A DNA stretch of 64,000 nucleotides from an uncultured Bacilli bacterium (GTDB taxonomy: Bacteria > Bacillota_I > Bacilli_A > RF39 > UBA660). This document shows positions 1 to 8,377 of this stretch, in pieces; the stretch's first letter is position 1, and each line of letters opens with the position of its first letter. The notes beneath the pieces were generated by a model. The model ran no database searches. It saw nothing but the letters and a program-made list of their open reading frames with translations, and had not been told where the DNA came from. The stretch lies in assembly GCA_910578855.1 (NCBI GenBank), contig CAJTRV010000005.1, positions 1 through 64,000 of the forward strand, read 5' to 3'. The position numbers and the translations under genes were made by a program.

Positions 1-21
1 ATATGATTTATATATAATATC

Positions 22-504
22 CTAACTACTTACACACTTTTCTTGACATACCCCAGTTGCGTGGCTGACAATAGCAATTCTCTTATTCCTATTTTCATTC
101 AATATTTTTATAATAGTTGAATACATCCTACTTCTTACTTCTTTTTGGCTCTCACCATTGCCTATCTTATAATTTTCATCTAAAAATTGTTTTCTTTCAA
201 AGTTTTCTGGCAATTCGTCCCACGAATTAATACCAAATTTTCTTTCTCCCAAAGCACTAACAATATTTATTTCTAAATCATTTTTAGTTGATATATATTT
301 TGCTGTTTGTATTGCTCTAACATAGTTTGATGAGAATAAAACATCAATAAAATCAAATTCTTTTTGACATAATTTATCACGTGCTATTTGTTCACCATCT
401 ATTGAAAGAGATGATTTTTCATTTTGGATTTGTAAATTATCATTGTTTAAAACGTTATTAACTTTTAATGGTTTTGAATGTCTTATCAAATAGATAGTAG
501 TCAT
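22..504 (-). CDS. Histidine phosphatase family protein, 3' end truncated
   Basis: Resembles the phosphoglycerate-mutase-like histidine phosphatase superfamily. The RHS motif with the phospho-accepting histidine is at residues 8-10, and a second conserved histidine sits in an SHATG stretch near residue 147. Family members usually run about 30-50 residues beyond that histidine. Here the frame leaves the family pattern right after it and stops 9 codons later, so the C-terminus is missing. The foreign tail contains AAAGTGTGTAAGT, which recurs beside the IS256-type remnant near 39650, so I infer that an insertion sequence cut the gene. An AAAGGAGGT ribosome site lies about 11 bases upstream of the ATG. 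The substrate cannot be predicted, and the product is probably non-functional. Confidence 0.75.
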   Translation of the reverse strand: MTTIYLIRHSKPLKVNNVLNNDNLQIQNEKSSLSIDGEQIARDKLCQKEFDFIDVLFSSNYVRAIQTAKYISTKNDLEINIVSALGERKFGINSWDELPENFERKQFLDENYKIGNGESQKEVRSRMYSTIIKILNENRNKRIAIVSHATGVCQEKCVSS

Positions 505-534
505 TATAAATCATACCTCCTTTTAAACTATTAT

Positions 535-1548
535 TTAAATATTTTTTTCATTTAAAATTTTTTCCACCTCGTTTATTAATACTTCTTTATTTGGAATATA
601 ATAAGTATAAGTTGAAGCAAATACATTATTTTCTAATCCACCTAGCGCATATTCCATAGCTACTTCTTTTTTACTTTTACAAAGTATAATTCCGATAGGT
701 TTGTTATCAAATTCGTCATTAATTTCTTCATTATAATAATTTAAATACATATTCATTTGACCTGCATATTCTGGTTTCATTTGACCTATTTTTAAATCTA
801 TCAAAACATAACATTTTAAAATTTTATTATAGAAAACCATATCTACATAATAATGAGTATTTCCAAGAGTTATTCTTTGTTGTGTGCCTACAAACATAAA
901 ACCTTTACCCAATTCCAGCAAAAACTCTTCCATATGTTTTACTAATTTTCTTTCCAAATCTTTTTCAAGAATAGGTTTTGACTCTTTAATGTCTAAGAAT
1001 TCAAAGACATATGGTTCCTTTAAAAGATCGTCAGGTTTGGCTAATGTTTGTCCAACTTTTGATAATTCATAGACTTTTTCTTTATTATTTTTTCCATCAG
1101 ATAATAATAGTCTTTCAAACAATGATGTTTCCAATTGCCTTTTTAATTCTCTTACGCTCCAGTTAGAATTAACACATTCTTTTTCGTAAAAACTTCTTTC
1201 ATCATCATTTTCAATGCTTAACAACTCACAATAATGTGACCAACTCAATTTTCCAGACAGCGTCTGGAATTTTGGGTAGATAACATAAAGCTTCCGCATA
1301 TTAAATAAATTACTAACTGAAAAACCTGTACCTAAAATTTTTCGCAATTCTTTTGACAATTCCTTCATTATTTGTTTACCATATTCAGCTTTGATATTAC
1401 CATTTTGCTCATTTTCAACAATAATTCTACCAACATTCCAATATGCTAATAACATTGTATTATTTATTTCATAAGATATTTTATTTCTACTATTAATAAT
1501 TACTTCTTTAATTTCTTCTATCATTTGAATATTATTCTTTTCTAGCAT
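535..1548 (-). CDS. DUF1016/YhcG-type PDDEXK nuclease domain protein
   Basis: Two-domain protein of about 337 residues. The N-terminal DUF1016 helical domain spans roughly residues 8-150 and includes the family stretch SGKLSWSHY (98-106). The C-terminal PDDEXK-like nuclease domain spans roughly 200-330, with candidate catalytic residues D236, D251-x-K253 and Q264. YhcG-type proteins are often encoded with restriction-modification or other mobile defence genes, but their biochemical role is poorly known; no methylase or partner is in this window. I start at the ATG at 1548 because GGGAAGGAA lies about 8 bases upstream; the longer frame would translate through a palindrome. That perfect palindrome (1565-1592) sits just upstream of the ribosome site and may be an operator. 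Length agrees with the family. Confidence 0.9.
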   Translation of the reverse strand: MLEKNNIQMIEEIKEVIINSRNKISYEINNTMLLAYWNVGRIIVENEQNGNIKAEYGKQIMKELSKELRKILGTGFSVSNLFNMRKLYVIYPKFQTLSGKLSWSHYCELLSIENDDERSFYEKECVNSNWSVRELKRQLETSLFERLLLSDGKNNKEKVYELSKVGQTLAKPDDLLKEPYVFEFLDIKESKPILEKDLERKLVKHMEEFLLELGKGFMFVGTQQRITLGNTHYYVDMVFYNKILKCYVLIDLKIGQMKPEYAGQMNMYLNYYNEEINDEFDNKPIGIILCKSKKEVAMEYALGGLENNVFASTYTYYIPNKEVLINEVEKILNEKNI

Positions 1549-1564
1549 AAAATAATTCCTTCCC

Positions 1565-1592
1565 GAATGAGTCAGACATATCTGACTCATTC
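1565..1592. repeat. Perfect 12-bp palindrome upstream of the DUF1016 gene
   Basis: Arms GAATGAGTCAGA and TCTGACTCATTC are exact reverse complements around the loop CATA. It ends a few bases before the ribosome site of the DUF1016 gene. There is no T-run on either side, so an intrinsic terminator is unlikely. An operator or a translation-blocking hairpin would fit. Confidence 0.7.
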
Positions 1593-1724
1593 AAATAACA
1601 ATTAAATTATATCATTTATACGTTTATATTCCTAGATTAAGTGTACATTTTTGTTTAGATTTTTTTTTAGTTTTTTAATATATTAATGTACCAAAATCCG
1701 ATTCACTTTTTAGCAGGATAAGGA

Positions 1725-1796
1725 TGTATGACAACAACTCGCCAGTGGCGAGTTTACAAGGGTTTCCGTGTATGACATTTTTATTTTTGTATGACA
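1725..1796. repeat. Three TGTATGACA repeats with a hairpin, possible IS21-like end
   Basis: TGTATGACA occurs at 1725-1733, 1769-1777 and 1788-1796 in the same orientation. Between the first two lies a perfect 8-bp hairpin (AACTCGCC/GGCGAGTT, 1736-1754). Short repeated sites near element ends are known for the IS21 family, so this may be a solo end left by a lost element; no transposase is adjacent. The rest of the gap from 1593 to 2089 is AT-rich and shows no gene that I can support. Confidence 0.4.
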
Positions 1797-2089
1797 ATTG
1801 TAAGACATAAAATTAAGGAAAAAGTTAAAATATTAGTTATATTTAACTATTTGTATTACAAATGTCAGACAAAATTATCTATTTTTAATAGCTAAAATAT
1901 ACCGATTTGTACCAAAATTTAAGTTTTTTTATGAATCATATAACTTTAGCTAGTACAAAAATATGTACCTAAATATTAACATTTATAATATTTATTGGAC
2001 TAACAGGTACTTCTATTAATCCGTAATTTGTTATTTTATTTATCAATAATAGGAATTAATTTAAATGGTTCATTAGAAATAAATTGTAT

Positions 2090-2362
2090 TTAAAATGTAC
2101 ACTTGATAAAACTTTCTAATTCTTTTAAAGGAATAGACCTACTTAAATCATTAATATAAACATCTTCGCACCCATTAAAGAAAAGATAAGTTGTTCCTTT
2201 TATTTCAATACTATGAGGCTCAATATAAGCAATATTTGTGTTTGATAAACTAATAATACTTCCTGTCTTTAACTTTGCTTTAATATTATTAAATTTAAGC
2301 AAGTTATTAATTTTCTTTTCTAATTCCTCATCAATATCTATTTCTTCTTTTACTATTTGCAT
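2090..2362 (-). CDS. Small unknown protein, paralogue of the one at 40050-40259
   Basis: Function unknown; I do not recognise a named family. About 90 residues, charged N-terminus (MQIVKEEIDID), no membrane segment. The C-terminal third (YLFFNGCEDVYINDLSRSI, then PLKELESFIK) aligns clearly with YLIFNGSDTLFVNDYSRSI and KLKDLEVHIK of the protein at 40050-40259, and the N-termini match too (VKEEIDIDEEL against VKELEFDKEAL). Both genes follow the terminator of a minus-strand tRNA gene. The ATG at 2362 has AAAGGAG 11 bases upstream; an in-frame TTG at 2368 has closer spacing and is an alternative. It could be read by leakage past the tRNA-Thr terminator or from its own weak promoter. Confidence 0.7.
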   Translation of the reverse strand: MQIVKEEIDIDEELEKKINNLLKFNNIKAKLKTGSIISLSNTNIAYIEPHSIEIKGTTYLFFNGCEDVYINDLSRSIPLKELESFIKCTF

Positions 2363-2390
2363 AATCAATCAAACTCCTTTCAAAACAAAC

Positions 2391-2414
2391 AAAAAAGATT
2401 AATCGAAATTAACC
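2391..2414 (-). terminator. Intrinsic terminator of tRNA-Thr
   Basis: On the minus strand GGUUAAU and AUUAAUC pair (one G-U) around a UUCG tetraloop, followed by six U. It lies between tRNA-Thr and the small gene at 2090-2362. Confidence 0.75.
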
Positions 2415-2455
2415 TTTATATTTTGAAAGTCGAATTAGTTCGACTAATTTCCCTA

Positions 2456-2529
2456 TGGTGCCGAAGGATTGAATTGAACAATCCTCTGATGCTTACCATG
2501 CATCTGTTTTACCACTAAACTACATCGGC
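2456..2529 (-). tRNA. tRNA-Thr(GGT)
   Basis: Folds as a complete cloverleaf with encoded CCA. The acceptor stem is GCCGATG paired with CTTCGGC, with one T-T mismatch at pair 6-67; the discriminator is A. D stem GTTT/AAAC. Anticodon stem GATGC/GCATC encloses loop ATGGTAA, giving anticodon GGT for ACC codons. T stem GATTG/CAATC encloses TTCAATT. It marks the boundary between accessory DNA (1-2455) and the conserved genes that start with the SNF2 helicase, a common arrangement at integration sites. Confidence 0.95.
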
Positions 2530-2602
2530 ATATGAGAATGCGATAAATCTATCGCACTTCATTAAAATTTTAACATTTCTAATTAGACTTTGTCAATCCC
2601 TA

Positions 2603-5600
2603 TTATATAATTTCTAATAGCTCTTTTAATTCGGCTTCACTTAATTTTGATAACACCAGCTCACTACGGCTTTCACCCTCGATCACTTGGTCACTTAATC
2701 GTTTCTTCTTTTCCTGCAACTCCAATATTTTTTCCTCAATTGTCCCCTTTGTAATTATCTTAATTACTTCAACAACATTCTTTTGACCGATGCGATGGGT
2801 ACGATCAGTTGCCTGGTTTTCAACCTGCGGATTCCACCATGGATCTAAGTGAATTACCACATCCGCACTTGTTAAATTTAAACCCGTCCCACCAGCCTTT
2901 AGGGAAATCAAAAAGACATTGGTTGCATCATTGTTAAAATCATTTACTAGCTGCATTCGATCCTTACTCTTAGTGGAACCATCCAAATAGTAATAAGTAA
3001 TGTGGTGATCATCAAATGCCTTCTTTACATACTGTAATGCCGAAGGAAATTGCGAGAACAACAATACCTTATGCCCATTTTCAATCACTTGCGACACCAT
3101 ATCAATCAATTGGGTTAACTTAGCATTACAACCAGTATAAGTGTCTGATAATAACCGTGGCTCGATACAAATTTGGCGTAATTTCGTCAACAACGATAGA
3201 ATTAAAATTTGACTCTTACCAAAGCCCTCCTCTTTCATCACATGATCAATTTCCCGTTTGGTCTTTTCCAAGTAAGCAAGATATAACGCTTTTTGCTCAT
3301 CAGCTAATTCTACATAAACAGTATTTTCAATTTTATTAGGTAAGTCTTTTAATACATCACTCTTCTTTCGCCGAAGAATAAAGGGACTAATCTGTTGCTT
3401 TAAAATATCTAACACACTTGGATCCTCTTCTAACCGTTTGGTACTATACTTTTCTTTGAAAACTGTACTACTTTTTAGGAATCCTGGCATGACGAAGTCA
3501 AAAATACTCCATAACTCTAATATCGAATTTTCAATCGGTGTTCCAGTTAAGGCAAACTTCGTCTTCGCAATTATTTGTTTTACTGAGCGAGTATTTTGGG
3601 TCGTAATATTCTTAATATTCTGGGCTTCATCGATAATACAAGTATGAAAATGAAGATCTTCATAATAAGCAATATCCTGACGTAATAACCCATAAGTCGT
3701 AATCAAAACATTCGCATCATCGATATGTTCTAAAATCTTAATACGGTTGGCTTTATTATCACTTACTACTTGATATTTCATCGTTGGAGCAAACTTTTTA
3801 AACTCATTTTCCCAGTTATAAATTAGTGATGTTGGTACGACAATTAAAAATTTGGATGTCGGATCTTCTTTCAGCTGTAACTTAATATACTCAATCGTTT
3901 GTAACGATTTTCCAAGTCCCATCTCATCCGCTAAAATACCACCAAAACCACAGTTTGATAACATCTTCATCCATTTCACTCCGAGGCATTGATAATCTCT
4001 TAAAATAGCCTGATCTTCAGGATCGATTACCACCGGGAGATAGCGATATTCATGAAACTGTTTTAAAAGCGCTTCAACTGGTTGCCCCAAAGTGACAAAT
4101 TCTTGATCTTGAATCTGTGATTCTAACGCTACTACTTGATAGCTGGGAACATTTTTTTGACCTGCTTTGATATCACGATCTGTAACATCCAATTCATCCA
4201 ATAGTGATACAAATGCCTGTAACTCTGAATTCTTAAGAGATAAATAGTTCCCATTCTTTAAGTGATAGTACTTTTTATGATCACGAATAGCGCCAACAAT
4301 ATGGGATAATTCGTCAGGATCAATTCCAACAATTGAAAATTGATAACTTAAAATATTATCGCGTCCTAATTGAAACTGACTTGTAACTCGGGTTTTAGAA
4401 AGCATCTTCTTGGCTTTGACCTCTTTTGAAACATAGACATGATACCTATTACAAAGGTCATTAAGCCCTGTATATAGGAACTCAGCTATGTCCTCATCAC
4501 GGTATAATACAAAACACTGATTGGTCTTATCTTCGAGAAACCCATACTGTAGTAAAGCCTCTTTATAACGTGCTTCCATATCCGGATACCGCGTTACGAA
4601 ATAATCCCCTACCCGATAGTCTGAACTACAAATATTAAGTTTTAAAGGCGCATAGCATAACTGAATCGTTGCGATTAGTTTCTCGTCGTTACACTCGATA
4701 TAAAAACGTTCCTCTGGCCTTTCATCTAAAACATGTTCTTGCAAGGAATCTGCTACTTTTAACGACTGATCCAACTGTTTTAACTGGGGATATACCTGAC
4801 TGATAAAAACCTCGGCTTCTGTTTCATTAAACAAGACTTTGCGTTGCTCCCTAGACAATAATAACTTTAATAACTTAGCCTGTTTATTTGATAACTCATA
4901 GACCTTTCCTTCAAAGATAACAAATTGATTATCATCAGTAAGGGCAGTAACTTCTAATTTCGGATAGCGTAATAGTACATCACCATTTTCGATCTCCAGC
5001 TCCATTCCCAGTGGTAACTGCGATTCGATTTTTTCATAATAATCTGGAACATAGCCAAGTTGAAGCGCAAAAGAATGATTCCGTAGTAACGCTAAAAAGA
5101 TATTGAGTAACTCTCCTTTTAGAGTAATTTGACTTGTTCCCAAGCGATCATAGTCAGCCATATACTGCGATTCATAAATCTTTAAAAAGTCAAGAATTGG
5201 TTGATCAATCGCACGAATACAATGTTCACTCGCACGGTAGATAAAGTTTTTCCCGAAAGACATTTCAAAATCATCTTCTTTATAATGATTCAAAAATAAT
5301 GGTAACTTTTGATTCAACATATATTTTTGGGTAATACCAATTCGAAGTTGCAATTGAAAATAAGGTTCACGACAATAATCATACCCTCGTCTCAGTAATA
5401 CCTCGAGTGCAACTTCCGTCTTCTCAAAATCGGTTGCCGCCTCGATTAACTGGCGATTAAACGACGCATCCCTCATCTCGGGAAGGGTCCCGATTACATC
5501 TAGCATAAACTCAGGGTGTTCAAGAATATGCTTGACTGCTAGCGCTATATGAGGACATAGTCTATCCTTATGAAAGGATGGGCAAGAGCAATAAAAGTAA

Positions 5601-5809
5601 GTAAACTCATGATGTCTAGAAATCCCCAGTTTCAGCATCACGATCTCAGTTGGTGAAACCTGATACTTAAAATTTAAAATCGCCTGATTAGCCGCATCCC
5701 GAATAAAACCGGTATATGATAATTGCGACGGTGTTAGTGCTAGGGCGGCAACATATTGCTCCATCCCTGTAATTTTTGCAACATCCTCTATTTTCGTAAG
5801 TTCTGCCAT
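2603..5809 (-). CDS. SNF2-family DEAD/DEAH-box helicase with SWIM zinc finger
   Basis: About 1068 residues. A SWIM-type zinc finger (CSC followed by CPH, about residues 75-95) is followed by a long middle region and a C-terminal SNF2 ATPase. Visible motifs are Walker A in DEMGLGKS (about 630), the DEAQ box (about 728), the TGTPIEN motif and motif VI in ATDRTHRIGQ (about 1000). Such proteins are ATP-driven nucleic-acid translocases; bacterial SWIM-SNF2 proteins are common in Firmicutes, but their substrate is mostly unknown. I chose the ATG at 5809, preceded by GAGGGAT; a start 12 bases upstream is possible but has a weak site. It stands alone, divergent from glmS across a 200-bp promoter region. 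Confidence 0.93.
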   Translation of the reverse strand: MAELTKIEDVAKITGMEQYVAALALTPSQLSYTGFIRDAANQAILNFKYQVSPTEIVMLKLGISRHHEFTYFYCSCPSFHKDRLCPHIALAVKHILEHPEFMLDVIGTLPEMRDASFNRQLIEAATDFEKTEVALEVLLRRGYDYCREPYFQLQLRIGITQKYMLNQKLPLFLNHYKEDDFEMSFGKNFIYRASEHCIRAIDQPILDFLKIYESQYMADYDRLGTSQITLKGELLNIFLALLRNHSFALQLGYVPDYYEKIESQLPLGMELEIENGDVLLRYPKLEVTALTDDNQFVIFEGKVYELSNKQAKLLKLLLSREQRKVLFNETEAEVFISQVYPQLKQLDQSLKVADSLQEHVLDERPEERFYIECNDEKLIATIQLCYAPLKLNICSSDYRVGDYFVTRYPDMEARYKEALLQYGFLEDKTNQCFVLYRDEDIAEFLYTGLNDLCNRYHVYVSKEVKAKKMLSKTRVTSQFQLGRDNILSYQFSIVGIDPDELSHIVGAIRDHKKYYHLKNGNYLSLKNSELQAFVSLLDELDVTDRDIKAGQKNVPSYQVVALESQIQDQEFVTLGQPVEALLKQFHEYRYLPVVIDPEDQAILRDYQCLGVKWMKMLSNCGFGGILADEMGLGKSLQTIEYIKLQLKEDPTSKFLIVVPTSLIYNWENEFKKFAPTMKYQVVSDNKANRIKILEHIDDANVLITTYGLLRQDIAYYEDLHFHTCIIDEAQNIKNITTQNTRSVKQIIAKTKFALTGTPIENSILELWSIFDFVMPGFLKSSTVFKEKYSTKRLEEDPSVLDILKQQISPFILRRKKSDVLKDLPNKIENTVYVELADEQKALYLAYLEKTKREIDHVMKEEGFGKSQILILSLLTKLRQICIEPRLLSDTYTGCNAKLTQLIDMVSQVIENGHKVLLFSQFPSALQYVKKAFDDHHITYYYLDGSTKSKDRMQLVNDFNNDATNVFLISLKAGGTGLNLTSADVVIHLDPWWNPQVENQATDRTHRIGQKNVVEVIKIITKGTIEEKILELQEKKKRLSDQVIEGESRSELVLSKLSEAELKELLEII

Positions 5810-5904
5810 AATATCCCTCATTCCAATAACTTATTATATCATAATTACACCATTATACTATGTTTCTTGTTTCATTTCCTTGACATTTTTCCTCAATACT
5901 TTTA

Positions 5905-5933
5905 TTGTCAAAATATAGAAAAACGATTATAAT
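5905..5933 (+). promoter_or_regulatory. SigA-type promoter of glmS
   Basis: TTGTCA (5905-5910), a 17-base spacer and TATAAT (5928-5933). Predicted transcription starts near 5940, leaving a leader of about 85 bases before glmS. Confidence 0.75.
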
Positions 5934-5963
5934 AAAGTAAAATACACTAAATGGAAAGTAAAA

Positions 5964-6010
5964 CTATGGTATTCGTGTTAAACGAGTAATCGGTTTCACA
6001 GGTACCATAG
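5964..6010 (+). promoter_or_regulatory. Structured glmS leader next to the ribosome site
   Basis: CTATGGTA (5964-5971) is the exact reverse complement of TACCATAG (6003-6010), with a smaller hairpin (TCGT/ACGA) inside. The outer helix ends directly against the AAGGAGGT ribosome site (6011-6018). I do not see the conserved core of the glmS ribozyme, so any control here would be of another kind, for example RBS occlusion or protein binding. Function is inferred from position only. Confidence 0.45.
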
Positions 6011-6023
6011 AAGGAGGTATTAT

Positions 6024-7826
6024 ATGTGTGGAATGATAGGATACATTGGGAAGAAACCAGTTGTACCCATTTTATTAAAAGGGTTACAATCCCTAGAATA
6101 TCGTGGTTATGACTCAGCTGGAATTGCATATATGAAGGATCAAAATGTGCAAATTATGAAGGAAGTTGGAAAAGTAAATAATCTTAAAAAACACTGTCAA
6201 CACTTAACAGCAACTAAAATGGGACTTGGTCATACAAGATGGGCCACCCATGGAGTTGCCAACCAGGTAAATGCGCATCCGCAAAGAAACAGTGGTGTTA
6301 CCATTGTTCATAATGGAATTATCGAAAACTACGAATTATGGAAACAAAAATTGCTTGAAAAAGGCTATCAATTTCAGTCTGATACCGATACAGAAGTCGC
6401 CTGTGCCGTTATTAGCGAAGCAATCAAACAATCATCGACAATTTTAGAGGGACTAGAGATTGCCCAAACACAGTTGGAGGGATCATATGCCTTTGGTATT
6501 ATCGTCGATCAAGATCCTAATCATCTCTATGCGATGAAACAAAACAGTCCTTTGATTGTTGGCGTATGTCCAGATGGTTATCTCATCGCCTCGGATATTC
6601 CAGCGGTTCTAACTAATACGAACGAATATCAGATCTTAGAAGATGGAGATATCGCTATTTTATCAGAACAGCGTGTCACAATATACAACCAAGGGATAGA
6701 ACAAACCAAAAATATTCAAACCTTTACTGAAGAGATCGACCAAGTCACCAAAGATGGCTATGAACACTATATGCGAAAAGAAATTCAGGAACAACCAGCT
6801 ATCGTTGCTTCATTAGTTTCAGAATATCTTGGTGATCAGCAATCACATTGGAGTGACTTACCTGATCTAACAGCATATCAGAAAATCGATATTGTTGCCT
6901 GTGGAAGTGCTTGGCATGCCGGAATGATTGGAAAAATGTTGATCGAGCGCTATGCGAAAATTCCGGTTCAGTGTTACATCGCTAGTGAGTATCGCTATCA
7001 ACCACACTTCCTTGATTCCAATTCTCTGGTGATCGTCATCTCGCAATCTGGGGAAACAGCTGATACTTTAGCCAGTTTAACGCTAGCCAAACAACAACAG
7101 GCCAAAACATTAGCCATTGTCAACGTTGCGAGGTCGAGTATTGCAAGGGCTGCTGATCAAGTTATATTGACCAAAGCAGGCTGTGAAATTGCCGTGGCAA
7201 CTACCAAAGCCTTTATGGCTCAGATCACCATACTATCACTACTCGCCTTTAAAACAGCCAAACTACAAGGATTGTTATCAGAAAAAGAAATAAGGCAAAT
7301 CGAAGAAGACTATAAGACATTGCCATTATTACTAGAAGCCTGCATCTATCAGGGAGTCGATCAAGCTGTAGTGAAACACTTAGCCACCAAGGAACATGCC
7401 TTTTATTTGGGACGACAAATAGATTATGCCCTAGCCCTAGAAGGTGCTTTGAAACTCAAAGAAATTTCCTATATTCACTGTGAAGCTTATGCCGCTGGGG
7501 AATTAAAACATGGTACCATTTCCTTAATTGAACAAGAAACTCCCGTTATCTGTATCGTAACTGATCCCGCCATTGCCAGTAAAACAATCAGTAACTTAAA
7601 AGAGGTAAAAGCGCGTGGTAGTTATAACTTCTTGATCGTAACAGACCAACTTAACTTTGAATCCGATGTCTATCAAGACAAACTAATTTTGCCTAGTCTA
7701 AATCCATTATTACAACCGATGATTACAACGATACCACTCCAGCTCCTTGCTTATCAAGTTGCCAAAGAACGTTTCTGTGATATCGATCAGCCCCGTAATC
7801 TAGCAAAATCGGTGACAGTAGAATAA
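6024..7826 (+). CDS. glmS: Glutamine--fructose-6-phosphate aminotransferase (isomerizing)
   Basis: Makes glucosamine-6-phosphate from fructose-6-phosphate and glutamine, the first committed step to UDP-GlcNAc for peptidoglycan. The 600-residue length is normal. The N-terminal class II glutamine amidotransferase domain starts MCGMIGYIG, so Cys2 becomes the N-terminal nucleophile after Met removal; HTRWATHG and HNGIIENY are visible. Two SIS sugar-isomerase domains follow, and the end NLAKSVTVE is the typical GlmS C-terminus. An AAGGAGGT site precedes the ATG. The gene is monocistronic: its own promoter lies upstream and a strong terminator follows directly. Confidence 0.98.
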   Translation: MCGMIGYIGKKPVVPILLKGLQSLEYRGYDSAGIAYMKDQNVQIMKEVGKVNNLKKHCQHLTATKMGLGHTRWATHGVANQVNAHPQRNSGVTIVHNGIIENYELWKQKLLEKGYQFQSDTDTEVACAVISEAIKQSSTILEGLEIAQTQLEGSYAFGIIVDQDPNHLYAMKQNSPLIVGVCPDGYLIASDIPAVLTNTNEYQILEDGDIAILSEQRVTIYNQGIEQTKNIQTFTEEIDQVTKDGYEHYMRKEIQEQPAIVASLVSEYLGDQQSHWSDLPDLTAYQKIDIVACGSAWHAGMIGKMLIERYAKIPVQCYIASEYRYQPHFLDSNSLVIVISQSGETADTLASLTLAKQQQAKTLAIVNVARSSIARAADQVILTKAGCEIAVATTKAFMAQITILSLLAFKTAKLQGLLSEKEIRQIEEDYKTLPLLLEACIYQGVDQAVVKHLATKEHAFYLGRQIDYALALEGALKLKEISYIHCEAYAAGELKHGTISLIEQETPVICIVTDPAIASKTISNLKEVKARGSYNFLIVTDQLNFESDVYQDKLILPSLNPLLQPMITTIPLQLLAYQVAKERFCDIDQPRNLAKSVTVE

Positions 7827-7864
7827 AAAAAGACCTCATTTCTACCATGGAATGAAGTCTTTTT
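7827..7864. terminator. Bidirectional terminator between glmS and the pilin-like gene
   Basis: An interrupted stem (AGAC..CATT with AATG..GTCT) is flanked by A-rich and T-rich runs on both sides, so it can serve both convergent genes. Confidence 0.75.
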
Positions 7865-7876
7865 CTTTCTTTGTTT

Positions 7877-8281
7877 TTATGATGGAAGTGTACAACTAGC
7901 TGGTGATTTAATTACGGTAATTTTATCCGTGCTTTTTGCCTTGGTTGCACAGTATTTTCCATACATGAGCGCGAGCGAAACTTTACCACTAGGCTCAATT
8001 ACGACAGTTCCCCGGTCAGGATCTTCCCCATCATATTCTAACGTTTTTTCAGTCTCGGGAAACGTAATAGTAACATTCGTGGTTACTCCTTTATCTTCCA
8101 TTTCTAACGCATGATATTGTCTTGCCGCATCGACGATTCCACTGGCACTATTTTTGATCGTTCCCATTTTTGAATTCTCAATTACATCCATAATCATGGG
8201 AACTGCAATCAATACAATCACACCTAAAACAACCATCACAGCTAATAATTCAAGTAATGTAAATCCTTGATTTCTCTTCAT
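7877..8281 (-). CDS. Type IV pilin-like / ComGC-like prepilin protein
   Basis: About 134 residues with a class III prepilin signal: MKRNQGFTLLELL, with cleavage expected between G6 and F7 and the conserved Glu at mature position 5. A single hydrophobic helix (to about residue 30) is followed by a small beta-rich C-terminal domain with two cysteines that may form a disulfide. Substrates of this type are cleaved by a prepilin peptidase and form competence pseudopili or type IV pili; neither a peptidase nor an assembly ATPase is in this window, so the gene looks isolated. The start at 8281 is chosen because the signal begins there and TAGGGGAAATT lies directly upstream. Longer in-frame starts would misplace the signal. 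Confidence 0.85.
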   Translation of the reverse strand: MKRNQGFTLLELLAVMVVLGVIVLIAVPMIMDVIENSKMGTIKNSASGIVDAARQYHALEMEDKGVTTNVTITFPETEKTLEYDGEDPDRGTVVIEPSGKVSLALMYGKYCATKAKSTDKITVIKSPASCTLPS

Positions 8282-8377
8282 AATTTCCCCTACCTTTGTA
8301 TTAGTATAACATGGATCTACGGGGATGGTCAAATCATATTAAATCGTTCAAAGATCCCTTTTCTATAAAAACATCCC

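Noticed and set aside
1251..1269. Inverted repeat TTCCAGAC/GTCTGGAA
   Set aside because: It lies inside the DUF1016 coding sequence and encodes the conserved QTLSGKL region; no regulatory meaning is needed.
5941..6023. glmS ribozyme in the leader
   Set aside because: The leader is only about 85 bases and the conserved ribozyme core was not seen.
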